This document shows positions 1 to 7,873 of a stretch of 64,000 nucleotides of DNA, one piece after another (the stretch's first letter is position 1; each line of letters starts with the position of its first letter). The position numbers and the translations under genes were made by a program. Below the pieces are notes generated by a model. The model did not search any database, was not told the origin of the DNA, and was given only the letters and a program-made list of their open reading frames with translations. The DNA comes from Halomonas nitroreducens (GTDB taxonomy: Bacteria; Pseudomonadota; Gammaproteobacteria; Pseudomonadales; Halomonadaceae): the NCBI RefSeq assembly GCF_003966155.1, contig NZ_RXNS01000008.1:1-64000 (forward strand), in the 5' to 3' direction.

Positions 1-121
1 CTTCCAGCTTCCAGCTTCCAGCTTCCAGCTTCCAGCTTCCAGCTTCCAGCTTCCAGCTTCCAGCTTCCAGCTTCCAGCTTCCAGCTTCCAGCTTCCAGCT
101 TCCAGCTTCCAGCTTCCAGCT
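1..121. repeat. Perfect 7-bp tandem array (unit CTTCCAG)
   Basis: About 17 uninterrupted copies of the heptamer CTTCCAG run from the window edge to base 121, so the array may extend further left. It ends 14 bases beyond the fnr stop codon. On the minus strand, the strand of fnr, it reads as GCTGGAA repeats, and it starts with GAGCTGGAAGCT. The same 12-mer begins the left arm of the inverted repeat near 54.45 kb, so the two probably belong to one repeat family. It has no spacers and is not CRISPR. Confidence 0.95.
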
Positions 122-135
122 CATGCGAAAGCGTG

Positions 136-879
136 CTAGCGACAGCCCTCTTCCTCGGCGACCTCGATCAGGGCATCCAGGTCGAGGATGTTGACCTCGC
201 GACCGGAGACGGCCACCAGACCCTGCTGCTGGAAGCGGCCGAGGATGCGGCTGACGGTCTCCACGGCCAGCCCAAGGTAGTTACCGATGTCCGCCCGGGA
301 CATGGAGAGCCGGAAGCTGTAGGGCGAGTAGCCCCGCCGGCGGAAGCGGTCGGAGAGGCTGGTGAAGAAGGTCGCCAGGCGCTGGTCGGCGGTCTTGCGT
401 GACAGCAGGCGCATCATCCGGCGATCGTCGCGCATCTCCTTGCTCATGCTGCGGTAGAGCTGAGCACGCAGCTCCGGGAGCTGCTCGGAGAGGGCGTCGA
501 GCCGGTCGAAGGGAATCTCGCAGACGGTGGTGGTCTCGAGCGCCACCACCGAGCCCGGATAGGTCTCCTCGTCGATGCCGTCGAGGCCCACCAGCTCGCT
601 GGGCAGGTAGAAGTTCGTCAACTGGTCGTCACCGCTACCCTCGGTAGTGACCTGCTTGAGGCTCCCGGAGCGCACCGCGTAGACGCTGGTGAAGGGACAG
701 CCCTGGCGAAACAGCGACTCGCCCTTCTTCAAGGGAGCGCGGCGGCGAATGATCGCATCGAACTGATCCATGTCCTCGAGCTCGAGGGCCAATGGCAGAC
801 ACAGCGAACTCAGGCTGCAGGTCTGACAGCGGGTCTCTTGCAAGAGGGAGCGTCGCCTGCCGGCTGCGACATCGGGCAT
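136..879 (-). CDS. fnr: FNR/ANR-type oxygen-responsive transcription regulator
   Basis: This 247-residue CRP/FNR-family protein senses oxygen through a 4Fe-4S cluster and switches on anaerobic and microaerobic genes. The N-terminal ligands Cys18, Cys21 and Cys27 and the internal Cys120 (in VCEIPF) match the four cluster cysteines of E. coli FNR. The C-terminal helix-turn-helix contains VETVSRILGRF, nearly the FNR recognition helix with its Glu, Ser and Arg contacts to TTGAT. The start at 879 is chosen because AAGGAGG lies just upstream; an in-frame ATG at 939 would add 20 unconserved residues. It ends the cco-hemN cluster, and FNR boxes before ccoN and hemN fit direct control of its neighbours. 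Confidence 0.95.
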   Translation of the reverse strand: MPDVAAGRRRSLLQETRCQTCSLSSLCLPLALELEDMDQFDAIIRRRAPLKKGESLFRQGCPFTSVYAVRSGSLKQVTTEGSGDDQLTNFYLPSELVGLDGIDEETYPGSVVALETTTVCEIPFDRLDALSEQLPELRAQLYRSMSKEMRDDRRMMRLLSRKTADQRLATFFTSLSDRFRRRGYSPYSFRLSMSRADIGNYLGLAVETVSRILGRFQQQGLVAVSGREVNILDLDALIEVAEEEGCR

Positions 880-971
880 GCTGTCCTCCTTGATATTGGC
901 TCTGCCCGACATTATGGCGGATGAAGGCGGGTCAGGCATAGCATCCCTTCGGAGGTACCCCGTTTCTCCGC

Positions 972-2318
972 TCAGGGGGAGGCGACGCCGAAGGCCCGGG
1001 TCAGCTCCCCGGCCCAGCGCGTCCCGGGGGCGACGAGGTCGAGGCGTTGCCCCCGGCGAGTGACGAGCCCGATGGCCTGCAGGCGATCCAGGGCGGTGGC
1101 CAGCTCCGCCGCGGCGTCGATGGCGAAGGCCTGGCCCAGGGCCTCGAGGTCCAGCGTCTCCCGGGTCATCAAGGCCTCGATGGCCTGTGCCCGCAGGCGA
1201 TCATCCCGCGACAGCCACCGCCCGGTGGCGGTCGGCAGGCCGCCGTCATCCAGCGCTGCCTCGAAGTCCGCCAGGCCCGAGGCATTGCGTGCCCAGGCCC
1301 CCTCCAGGCGGGATAGCGCCCCCACGCCCAGGCCCAGGATGTCGCACTCGGCCTGGCGTCGCCACTGTGCTCGGGCATCCTTCAGACTGCCGCCCTGCCG
1401 GGCATAGCGGTCCCAGCCGAGGTGCACATAGCCGGCGTCGACCAGGCGGTCATGGGCCGCGCGACGCATGGCGCCCTGCGCCTCGGTACCCGGCAGGTCT
1501 CCGGCAGGGATATGGCGCTGCGGCGGAAAGCGCTCCGGACGGTGGAGATACGGGAAGAGCGTCAACCGAGCGGGCGCCATGGCGAGGATCTGCTCGAGCG
1601 TGGCGGCGAAACCCTCACGGCTCTGGAGGGGCAGGCCGATGGTCAGCTCCATGTCCAGCGAGCGAAAGCCCAGTCGATCCGCCTCGTCGAGCAGCTGTTC
1701 GGTGAGTCCCCGGGACTGCGGCCGGTTGATGGCCTGCAGCACCCGGGCATCCAGGTCGAGCACGCTCAGGGTGAGCCGGTTGAAGCCGAGCGCCTCGAGA
1801 TGGCGAAGGGTGAGGACATCGGCATCCCGGGGATCGATCTCGATGCCGAAGTCCCGGTCGCGTCCCCGGGCCAGGCGGAAGCGTGCGTCCAGGCGATCGA
1901 TCAGGTCGCCCATCTGGTTCAGCGTCAGGAAGGTCGGCGACCCGCCGCCCCAGTGCAGGCCGCGCACCTCCCGGCGGCTGCCCAGGTGGCGTCCGAGCAG
2001 CACCATTTCGCGGTCGAGCCGCGACAGGTAGGCGTCTGCGCGTCGGCGATCGGTGGTGAGCACCGGGTGGCGCATGCAGTGATAGCAGGCATGTTGGCAG
2101 AACGGCAGGCGCAGCGCCAGGGACAGCGGCCGTCCCCCGGCATTGCTATCCTCCAGTGCCTGGCGGTAGTCCGTCGCCGTGAAGGCCGAGGACAGGGCCT
2201 CGGTGCCGGGGTAGCCGCGAGAGACAGGGCCCGGCGAGGCATCGCCCAGCCCCCTGGCCGGCCCCGGGACGAGCGGGGCGGCGTGGGCGTGAGGATCGGC
2301 TGGCGCGCTGGCGGACAT
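972..2318 (-). CDS. hemN: HemN-like radical SAM protein (oxygen-independent coproporphyrinogen III oxidase family, divergent)
   Basis: A 448-residue radical SAM protein. C74xxxC78xxC81 binds the 4Fe-4S cluster, followed by the SAM-binding HWGGGSPT motif and the IEIDPRD and GFNRL motifs of HemN, which converts coproporphyrinogen III to protoporphyrinogen IX without oxygen. Its place between the cco genes and fnr is the usual one for hemN. It lacks several HemN hallmarks: the fourth Cys of CxxxCxxCxC is absent (CYHCMRH), the YTSYP segment near the N terminus is not recognisable, the Tyr before the cysteines is Ala (LALRLPFC), and the C-terminal CMxFD segment is missing. Family membership is clear, but catalysis of the HemN reaction is less certain. 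The start has GGGAG upstream. Confidence 0.8.
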   Translation of the reverse strand: MSASAPADPHAHAAPLVPGPARGLGDASPGPVSRGYPGTEALSSAFTATDYRQALEDSNAGGRPLSLALRLPFCQHACYHCMRHPVLTTDRRRADAYLSRLDREMVLLGRHLGSRREVRGLHWGGGSPTFLTLNQMGDLIDRLDARFRLARGRDRDFGIEIDPRDADVLTLRHLEALGFNRLTLSVLDLDARVLQAINRPQSRGLTEQLLDEADRLGFRSLDMELTIGLPLQSREGFAATLEQILAMAPARLTLFPYLHRPERFPPQRHIPAGDLPGTEAQGAMRRAAHDRLVDAGYVHLGWDRYARQGGSLKDARAQWRRQAECDILGLGVGALSRLEGAWARNASGLADFEAALDDGGLPTATGRWLSRDDRLRAQAIEALMTRETLDLEALGQAFAIDAAAELATALDRLQAIGLVTRRGQRLDLVAPGTRWAGELTRAFGVASP

Positions 2319-2340
2319 GAGGGCACTCCGGGAGGCTGAT

Positions 2341-2389
2341 GTCCCTTATGCTAGCCGCGGGGGGGCGGGGGCGCGTTGAGCTGGATCAA
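2341..2389 (-). promoter_or_regulatory. FNR-activated promoter of hemN
   Basis: TTGAGCTGGATCAA at 2376-2389 matches the FNR/ANR consensus TTGAT-N4-ATCAA at 9 of 10 defined bases. Downstream on the minus strand, TAGCAT at 2353-2348 is a plausible -10. A start of transcription near 2341 would put the box centre at -41.5, the classic class II activator position. The gene starts at 2318. This implies extra anaerobic transcription of hemN, and perhaps fnr, from within the cluster. Confidence 0.75.
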
Positions 2390-2412
2390 AGGGCGGCGGC
2401 TTCACCACTCCC

Positions 2413-3111
2413 TCAGTGGTGCCCGCCGGCGGGCAGCAGGGCCCACAGCTGCCCGAGGGCGAAGGCGATGATTGCCAGCGCCGCCAGGGTGCGGGTGGCG
2501 GGGTGGCGGATCAGGCTGCCGAGCTGGCGGGCGGCGAGGCCGGTGGCCAGCAGGGCCGGCAGGGTACCGAGGCCGAAGGCCCCCATCAGCGCCGCACCGC
2601 GCAGTGGCTCGGCGATGGCCAGGCTCCAGGCCAGCATCGAGTAGACCAGCCCGCAGGGCAGCCAGCCCCAGACCGCGCCCAGGGCCACCGCCTGGGGCAG
2701 CTTCACCACCGGCATCAGGCGCCGCCCGAGCGGCTCCAGGTGGCGCCATAGGCGCCGGCCGAGGGCCTCGATGCGCAGCAGCCCCTTCCACCAGTCGGCG
2801 ATGTAGAGGGCCATCAGGATCAGCATCAGCGCGGCGAGGACCTGCAGCGCTAGGCGGGCACCGGGCGCCACGCCGATCAGGGTGCCGAGGCTGGCCACCA
2901 GGGCGCCGGCGGCCATGTAGCTGGCGATGCGTCCCAGGTTGTAGCCCAGCAGCAAGCCACCGAGACGCGCGGGATGGCGCATGCTGGGCGGCACGGCGAA
3001 GGTCAGGGCGCTCATGATGCCGCCACACATGCCGATGCAGTGGGCGCCGCCGAGCAGGCCGAAGACGAAGGCCGCGGCCAGGGGCGGCAGGTCGAGACCG
3101 GTGGGATCCAT
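2413..3111 (-). CDS. Membrane protein of the DsbD_2 / TauE-SafE-like family in the cbb3 assembly cluster
   Basis: A 232-residue polytopic membrane protein with about six hydrophobic segments. The first carries GGAHCIGMCGG, with two cysteines, typical of the cytochrome c biogenesis transmembrane (DsbD_2) proteins often annotated as sulfite exporter TauE/SafE. Homologues sit between ccoS and hemN in pseudomonads, so a part in cbb3 oxidase maturation, perhaps in thiol or metal supply, is likely but inferred from position. Its start codon overlaps the ccoS stop by one base (TGATG), so the two are probably translationally coupled. A real sulfite export function is not supported by anything seen here. 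Confidence 0.8.
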   Translation of the reverse strand: MDPTGLDLPPLAAAFVFGLLGGAHCIGMCGGIMSALTFAVPPSMRHPARLGGLLLGYNLGRIASYMAAGALVASLGTLIGVAPGARLALQVLAALMLILMALYIADWWKGLLRIEALGRRLWRHLEPLGRRLMPVVKLPQAVALGAVWGWLPCGLVYSMLAWSLAIAEPLRGAALMGAFGLGTLPALLATGLAARQLGSLIRHPATRTLAALAIIAFALGQLWALLPAGGHH

Positions 3112-3320
3112 CAGTCGCGGCGGGGCTTATCGTCGCCGGGACCGCGTCGTCGCTCCCGCTGCTCCGGCGTCAGGTCGTTGTCGTCCTCGTCGAAGAGGAT
3201 GCGGTGGGCGGGCCCCTCCAGGTCGTCGAACTGGTCATGCTTGACCGCCCAGAAGAAGGCCCAGACGGCCAGGCCGAGCAGGATCAGCGACAGCGGGATC
3301 AACAGATAGAGGATACTCAT
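3111..3320 (-). CDS. ccoS: cbb3-type cytochrome oxidase assembly protein CcoS
   Basis: A 69-residue protein with one N-terminal membrane helix (starting SILYLLIPLSLILLG), a short WAVKHDQFDDLEGP segment and an acidic tail. This is the CcoS/FixS pattern, including the conserved (Q/S)-(Y/F)-DD-L-E after the helix. CcoS is needed for incorporation of haem and copper cofactors into cbb3 oxidase. It overlaps ccoI by four bases (ATGA) and the downstream membrane protein gene by one, so it is part of the ccoGHIS assembly operon. Confidence 0.93.
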   Translation of the reverse strand: MSILYLLIPLSLILLGLAVWAFFWAVKHDQFDDLEGPAHRILFDEDDNDLTPEQRERRRGPGDDKPRRD

Positions 3321-5788
3321 GCGTTCACCGGGCTCGGGGCGGCGGCGGGGCCGCTTGCGGGCGTGAGACGGGCCAGGCGCAGGGCATTGCCCACCACGAC
3401 CAGGGAGCTTGCCGACATGCCCAGGGCAGCGAGCCAGGGGGGCACCAGGCCCATGGCCGCCAACGGCAGCGCGACCAGGTTGTAGACCAGCGCCCAGCCC
3501 AGGTTCTGGCGGATGATGCGGCGCGTGGCGCGGCCAATCTCGACGGCCTCGACGATACGCATCAAGCGCGGTCCCAGCAAGACGGCATCCGCCCGGGTGC
3601 GCGCCAGGTCGGTGGCGCCGTTCATGGCGAAGGCAACATCGGCGCCGGCCAGCACCGGCACGTCGTTGATGCCGTCGCCGACCATGGCGACCCGCTCGCC
3701 CCGCGCCTGCAGGGCCTGGAGGTGGGCCAGCTTGGCCTCCGGGCCAGCGGCGGCTCGCCAGGTGGCAATGCCCAGGTGCTCGGCCATGGCGCTCGTGGCC
3801 GCCTCGCTATCCCCGGACAGCAGTTCCACCGCGAGACCGCGGGCCTGCAGGGCGGCGATGGCCTCGGCGGCGTCCTCGCGGACCCGGTCGCGCAGGGCGA
3901 ACCAGGCGCGCGGCCGGCCTTCCTCGGCGAGCAGCAGCCACTGGCCGCTGTCGGGCGGCGCCGGGGCCATGTCGGGGGCGGCGAAGTCGGGCTTGCCGAG
4001 GCGCCAGCGGCGGCCGGCGACCCGCCCCTCGAGGCCCTGGCCGGGCCGACTGAGGACGTCCTCGGCGACCAGACTGCCGCGTCGATGGGGGCGGAAGGCC
4101 CGGGCGATGGGATGCTCGGAATGGGCCTCCAGTGCCGCGGCCAGGGCCGCCAGACGGTCGGGGGCGTCGTCCGCGAGCGGGCGGATCTCCATCAGGGTCA
4201 TCTCGCCGAAGGTCAGGGTGCCGGTCTTGTCGAATACCACGCGGTCAAGTCCGGAGAGCGCCTCGAGAGCATCGGCCCGGGTGATCAGCACGCCGCGGCG
4301 GTGCAGCTGGCCATGGCCGGCGGTCAGCGCCGTGGGGGTGGCCAGCGCCAGGGCGCAGGGGCAGGTCACCACCAGCACCGACAGGGTGACCCAGAAGGCC
4401 CGGGTGGGGTCGATGAACCACCAGATCGCGGCCACGGCGGCGGCGATCAGCAGCACCTGCACCACGAAGTGGTGGGCCAGGCGAGCGGTCATCCGGGCGA
4501 GCCGCGGGCGGCTGGCGAAGGCCCGGTCGGTGAGGTCCACCAGGCTCGCCACCCGGGCATCGCGACCGGCCCGGGTCACGCGGACCGTCAGCGGGCTCTC
4601 GGTGTTCTGGCTGCCGCCGGTGACATTGTCGCCGACCCCGCGGGTCACCGGCAGGTACTCGCCGGTGAGCATCGATTCGTCGAGGCTGGAAGTGCCGCTC
4701 TCGATCACCCCATCGGCGGGCACGCCGTGGCCCGGCTTGACCAGGATGCGATCATCGCGGGCCAGCTCGCTGGCCGGCAGGATGCGCTCTTCGCCGTCCT
4801 CGGTGAGACGGATGGCCGACACCGGCAGGGCGTCGGCCAGGGCATTGCCGCTGCGCCCGCTGCGCCGCCGGGCCCGGCCCTCGACGTAGCGGCCGAAGAG
4901 CAGGAAGAAGGTGAACATGGCCACCGAGTCGAAGTAGACCTCGCCGTGGCCGGCGATTACCGCCCAGGCGCTGGCCAGGTAGGCCGAGCCGATGGCCAGC
5001 GATACCGGCACGTCCATGCCCAGGCTACGGCTGCGCAGGTCGCGGATCGCCCCTGCGAAGAACGGCTGGGCGGAGAACAGCACCACCGGCGTGGTCAGGG
5101 CGAAGGCCAGCCAGTGGAAAAGGGCATCGAAGTCGGCGCTGATCCCGTCCTGGCCCGCCACGTAGAGGGGGATGGAGAACATCATCACCTGCATCATCCC
5201 CACCGCGGCGACGATCAGCCGGCGCACGTTCATGCGCTCCTCGCGCTGCAGGCGGCCCTGGGCGGCATCGGGCTCGTAGGGCTGGGCCTGATAGCCGATC
5301 GCCGCCATCTCGGCGAGGATCCGTGAGAAGGCGAGGCGCGCCGGGTCCCAGCTGACCCTTACCCGGTGGTGGGACAGGTTGACGGCGCTGGCCGAGACCC
5401 CCGGGAGGGCATTCAGGCGGTGCTCGATCAGCCAGGCGCAGGCCGCACAGGTGATGCCGTCCACCGCCAGGGTGGCGTGGACGCCATTGCCTTCGGCCTC
5501 GGGGTGTACGAAGCGGGCCTGCAGGCCCGGGTCATCGAAGACCGCCCAGGTCTCGGCCCGGGCCGCCTGGCGGTCGTCCGGGCGTTCCGGCAACTCGGTG
5601 CGAAAGCGATAGTAGCTGGCCAGGCCGCCGTCGACGATGGCATGGGCTACGGCCTCGCAGCCGGGACAGCACAGCGGATGGACGGTGTCGTCCAGGGTGA
5701 TCGACCAGGGGGCGTCGGCGGGTACCCGGCTGCCGCAGTGATAGCAGTCGCTGGGCTCGGCCGGGGACAACAGCGTCGTTGCGGTCAT
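3317..5788 (-). CDS. ccoI: Copper-translocating P1B-type ATPase CcoI (cbb3 oxidase copper supply)
   Basis: An 823-residue P-type ATPase that exports Cu(I) for assembly of the CuB centre of cbb3 oxidase. The N terminus has a Cys-rich segment (C15xxC18 and CCPGC at 40-44), then a heavy-metal domain with C114xxC117. TGE lies at 375-377, the copper-selective CPC motif in a transmembrane helix at 476-478, and the phosphorylated Asp520 in DKTGT. SEHPIAR and GDGIND follow. The N-terminal Cys-rich extension and the position between ccoH and ccoS mark it as CcoI/FixI rather than a CopA detoxification pump. ccoH ends nine bases before its start codon. Confidence 0.95.
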   Translation of the reverse strand: MTATTLLSPAEPSDCYHCGSRVPADAPWSITLDDTVHPLCCPGCEAVAHAIVDGGLASYYRFRTELPERPDDRQAARAETWAVFDDPGLQARFVHPEAEGNGVHATLAVDGITCAACAWLIEHRLNALPGVSASAVNLSHHRVRVSWDPARLAFSRILAEMAAIGYQAQPYEPDAAQGRLQREERMNVRRLIVAAVGMMQVMMFSIPLYVAGQDGISADFDALFHWLAFALTTPVVLFSAQPFFAGAIRDLRSRSLGMDVPVSLAIGSAYLASAWAVIAGHGEVYFDSVAMFTFFLLFGRYVEGRARRRSGRSGNALADALPVSAIRLTEDGEERILPASELARDDRILVKPGHGVPADGVIESGTSSLDESMLTGEYLPVTRGVGDNVTGGSQNTESPLTVRVTRAGRDARVASLVDLTDRAFASRPRLARMTARLAHHFVVQVLLIAAAVAAIWWFIDPTRAFWVTLSVLVVTCPCALALATPTALTAGHGQLHRRGVLITRADALEALSGLDRVVFDKTGTLTFGEMTLMEIRPLADDAPDRLAALAAALEAHSEHPIARAFRPHRRGSLVAEDVLSRPGQGLEGRVAGRRWRLGKPDFAAPDMAPAPPDSGQWLLLAEEGRPRAWFALRDRVREDAAEAIAALQARGLAVELLSGDSEAATSAMAEHLGIATWRAAAGPEAKLAHLQALQARGERVAMVGDGINDVPVLAGADVAFAMNGATDLARTRADAVLLGPRLMRIVEAVEIGRATRRIIRQNLGWALVYNLVALPLAAMGLVPPWLAALGMSASSLVVVGNALRLARLTPASGPAAAPSPVNA

Positions 5789-5797
5789 GGTGGCGCG

Positions 5798-6307
5798 TCA
5801 GATCCCCGGGACCAGGGCGATCTCGTCCTCGCTGGGGAAGCGCGCCTCGCCGGTCAGTCGCCACTCGGCCGCCTCGTCCGGGGTGGGCTGCAGGTGCAGG
5901 TACCAGCGGTAGCGCAGGGGCTCGTCGACCATGGTCACGTAGCGGCCATCATGGACATGCTCGAGGGTGAGGGTGCGGTCGCGCTGGCTTTCAGTGGGGA
6001 AGATCAGCTTGAGCGTCAGTTGCTCGGGGCGTCGCTCGCCCGCCAGATCGACGACGATGTCGCCGGTGCGGGGGTCGGCCCGCAGCGTTGCCGCCAGGCC
6101 GAGCTGCTGGGCATGCTCCTGCTTGGCGATCTGCTCGTTGATCGCCAGCCCCTCCTTGTAATAGTCCTGAGCCACGGTGCCGTCGAAGTAATGAATCGAC
6201 AGCGCCAGGTAGACCATGCTGAAGGTCACCGACGACCCCAGCAGGCCGATCAGGAACCACGGCCAGAACTGCTTGTACCAGGGGGGGATGTCGTGTTCTG
6301 CAGTCAT
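5798..6307 (-). CDS. ccoH: cbb3 oxidase assembly protein CcoH (FixH family)
   Basis: A 169-residue protein with one N-terminal membrane helix (around 15-37, after PPWYKQFWPW) and a periplasmic domain rich in beta structure, typical of FixH/CcoH. CcoH associates with the cbb3 complex and stabilises assembly intermediates. The reading frame continues upstream through ccoG without a stop. The start at 6307 is supported by AGGAGAG upstream, the one-base overlap with the ccoG stop (TGATG) and the FixH-like N terminus, so this is not a fusion. Confidence 0.9.
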   Translation of the reverse strand: MTAEHDIPPWYKQFWPWFLIGLLGSSVTFSMVYLALSIHYFDGTVAQDYYKEGLAINEQIAKQEHAQQLGLAATLRADPRTGDIVVDLAGERRPEQLTLKLIFPTESQRDRTLTLEHVHDGRYVTMVDEPLRYRWYLHLQPTPDEAAEWRLTGEARFPSEDEIALVPGI

Positions 6308-7740
6308 CAGCGGCTCTCTCCTATGAAGCGGCTGTCGCGTTCGAGGCTGATGTCGGCGTCGGTGGCCTCGAGGCGCAGCAGGATATCGTGGCTCGGCCGG
6401 TCGATGGCCTCGCGCGGCACCGTGGCCTCGATCACCAGCTGGCGAGACTCGCCGGCGGGCACGCTGACCCGGTCGGTGTCCAGGCGCAGGCCGGGCAGGC
6501 CGGAAGCCTCCAGGCGATAGACATGGTCCTGCTGGTCGAGATTGCGCACGATCAGGGTGTAGACGTTGCTGATCTCGCCGTCCCGGGTCACCTGGAACAG
6601 CTGATTGCGGTCGCGCTCCACGTCGAAGCCCACCGCCGTGCGGTCGGCCACGGCCCAGGCGAACAGCCCGATCATCACCAGCAGCGCGGCCAGGTAGCCC
6701 AGCAGGCGCGGGCGCAGGATATGCGTCGGCTTGCCCTCCAGGGCATTCTCCGTCGTGTAGCGGATCAGTCCCCGCGGATACCCCATCTTGTCCATGACGC
6801 TGTCGCAGGCGTCGATGCAGGCCGCGCAGGTGATGCACTCGTACTGCAGACCCTCGCGGATGTCGATGCCGGTGGGACAGACCTGCACGCAGAGGTCGCA
6901 GTCGATGCAGTCGCCGTGCCCGGCGGCCCGGGCCTGCTCGTGGCTGAGGCGTTTCTTGCGCGGGCCGCGGGGTTCGCCCCGATCGGCGTCGTAGGAGACG
7001 ATCAGGGTATCGCGGTCGAACATCACCGACTGGAAGCGGGCATAGGGGCACATGTAGATGCACACTTGCTCGCGCAGCCAGCCGGCGTTCAAGTAGGTGA
7101 AGACCGTGAAGAAGCCGACCCAGAAGTAGGACCAGCCATGGGCCTCCAGGGTGGGAAGTGCCACTACCAGCTCGCGGATCGGCGTGAAGTAGCCGACGAA
7201 GGTCACCCCGGTGGCGGCGGCAATGACCAGCCAGATGGCGTGCTTGGCGACCTTGCGTCGGGCCTTGTCGGCGTTCATCGCCTGCTTGTCGAGCTTGATG
7301 CGGCGGTTGCGGGGGCCTTCGACGCGATGTTCGACCCAGATGAACAGGAAGGTCCAGACGCTCTGTGGGCAGGTATAGCCGCACCACACCCGGCCGGCGA
7401 AGACGGTGATGAAGAACAGGCCAAAGGCGCAGATGATCAGCAGCCAGGACAGCAGCATGAACTCCTGCGGATAAAAGGTCGCCCCGAAGATATGGAACTC
7501 CCGCCCGGGCAGGTCGAACCACACCGCCGGGCGATCGCCCCATTGCAGCCAGGGAGTCAGGAAGAAGGCCAGCATCAGGGCCCAGTTGGCGCTGCGGCGC
7601 AGCCGCTGGAACACGCCCTTGATCTCGCGCACGTAGATATGACGCCGGCTGGCGTACATCTCCTGGGTGACGGTGCCCTGGGGCTCGTGATGCTGCACGG
7701 GCTCTGGGGTGACATCACGGGTGGGGATCTTCTCGCTCAT
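6307..7740 (-). CDS. ccoG: Membrane ferredoxin-like protein CcoG (RdxA/FixG), cbb3 assembly
   Basis: A 477-residue protein. The N-terminal half has several membrane helices with the family motif WCGYTCPQ at about 119-126 and CIYMCPYARFQ at about 227-237. A bis-4Fe-4S ferredoxin module follows: C278xxC281xxC284xxxC288P and C302xxC305xxC308xxxC312. Another helix and a C-terminal immunoglobulin-like domain complete the FixG layout. CcoG is thought to reduce Cu(II) for cbb3 oxidase assembly. The start at 7740 is the last reasonable ATG before the conserved region; its ribosome site is weak, and an upstream in-frame ATG at 7845 lacks family support. Confidence 0.92.
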   Translation of the reverse strand: MSEKIPTRDVTPEPVQHHEPQGTVTQEMYASRRHIYVREIKGVFQRLRRSANWALMLAFFLTPWLQWGDRPAVWFDLPGREFHIFGATFYPQEFMLLSWLLIICAFGLFFITVFAGRVWCGYTCPQSVWTFLFIWVEHRVEGPRNRRIKLDKQAMNADKARRKVAKHAIWLVIAAATGVTFVGYFTPIRELVVALPTLEAHGWSYFWVGFFTVFTYLNAGWLREQVCIYMCPYARFQSVMFDRDTLIVSYDADRGEPRGPRKKRLSHEQARAAGHGDCIDCDLCVQVCPTGIDIREGLQYECITCAACIDACDSVMDKMGYPRGLIRYTTENALEGKPTHILRPRLLGYLAALLVMIGLFAWAVADRTAVGFDVERDRNQLFQVTRDGEISNVYTLIVRNLDQQDHVYRLEASGLPGLRLDTDRVSVPAGESRQLVIEATVPREAIDRPSHDILLRLEATDADISLERDSRFIGESR

Positions 7741-7794
7741 GATAGGCTCACGGCAGGCAAGGAGGGCAGGGTCCGGGACCCCGGTCTGGCCTCG

Positions 7795-7850
7795 ATTGTA
7801 GCGACAAGGCCGTTCAACGAGAAAGGGTGCGACCCCTGGCCACACCCTTT
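7795..7850 (-). promoter_or_regulatory. Hairpin and possible promoter between ccoP and ccoG
   Basis: In the 133-base gap between ccoP and ccoG an inverted repeat AAAGGGTG/CACCCTTT (7822-7829 with 7843-7850, 13-base loop) could stabilise or attenuate the ccoNOQP transcript. On the minus strand TACAAT at 7800-7795 with TTCTCG 17 bases upstream could be a separate promoter for ccoGHIS. Both are weak by sequence alone, and no FNR box is seen here. Confidence 0.35.
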
Positions 7851-7873
7851 GCTCGGCACCCGCGGGGGCGGGC

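Noticed and set aside
1..121. The heptamer array as a CRISPR
   Set aside because: The unit is 7 bp, uninterrupted, without spacers or cas genes.
890..903. TTGATATTGGCTCT upstream of fnr as an FNR autoregulatory box
   Set aside because: Only the left half site matches, and it overlaps the ribosome-binding region of fnr.
2413..3111. A true sulfite exporter, as the TauE/SafE name would suggest
   Set aside because: The cysteine motif and location in the cbb3 assembly cluster point to the DsbD_2-type assembly role; no sulfur metabolism genes are nearby.
5798..7543. A possible 581-residue fusion running from ccoH upstream through ccoG
   Set aside because: Only the last 169 residues are protein-like (CcoH); the rest is an out-of-frame reading of ccoG.
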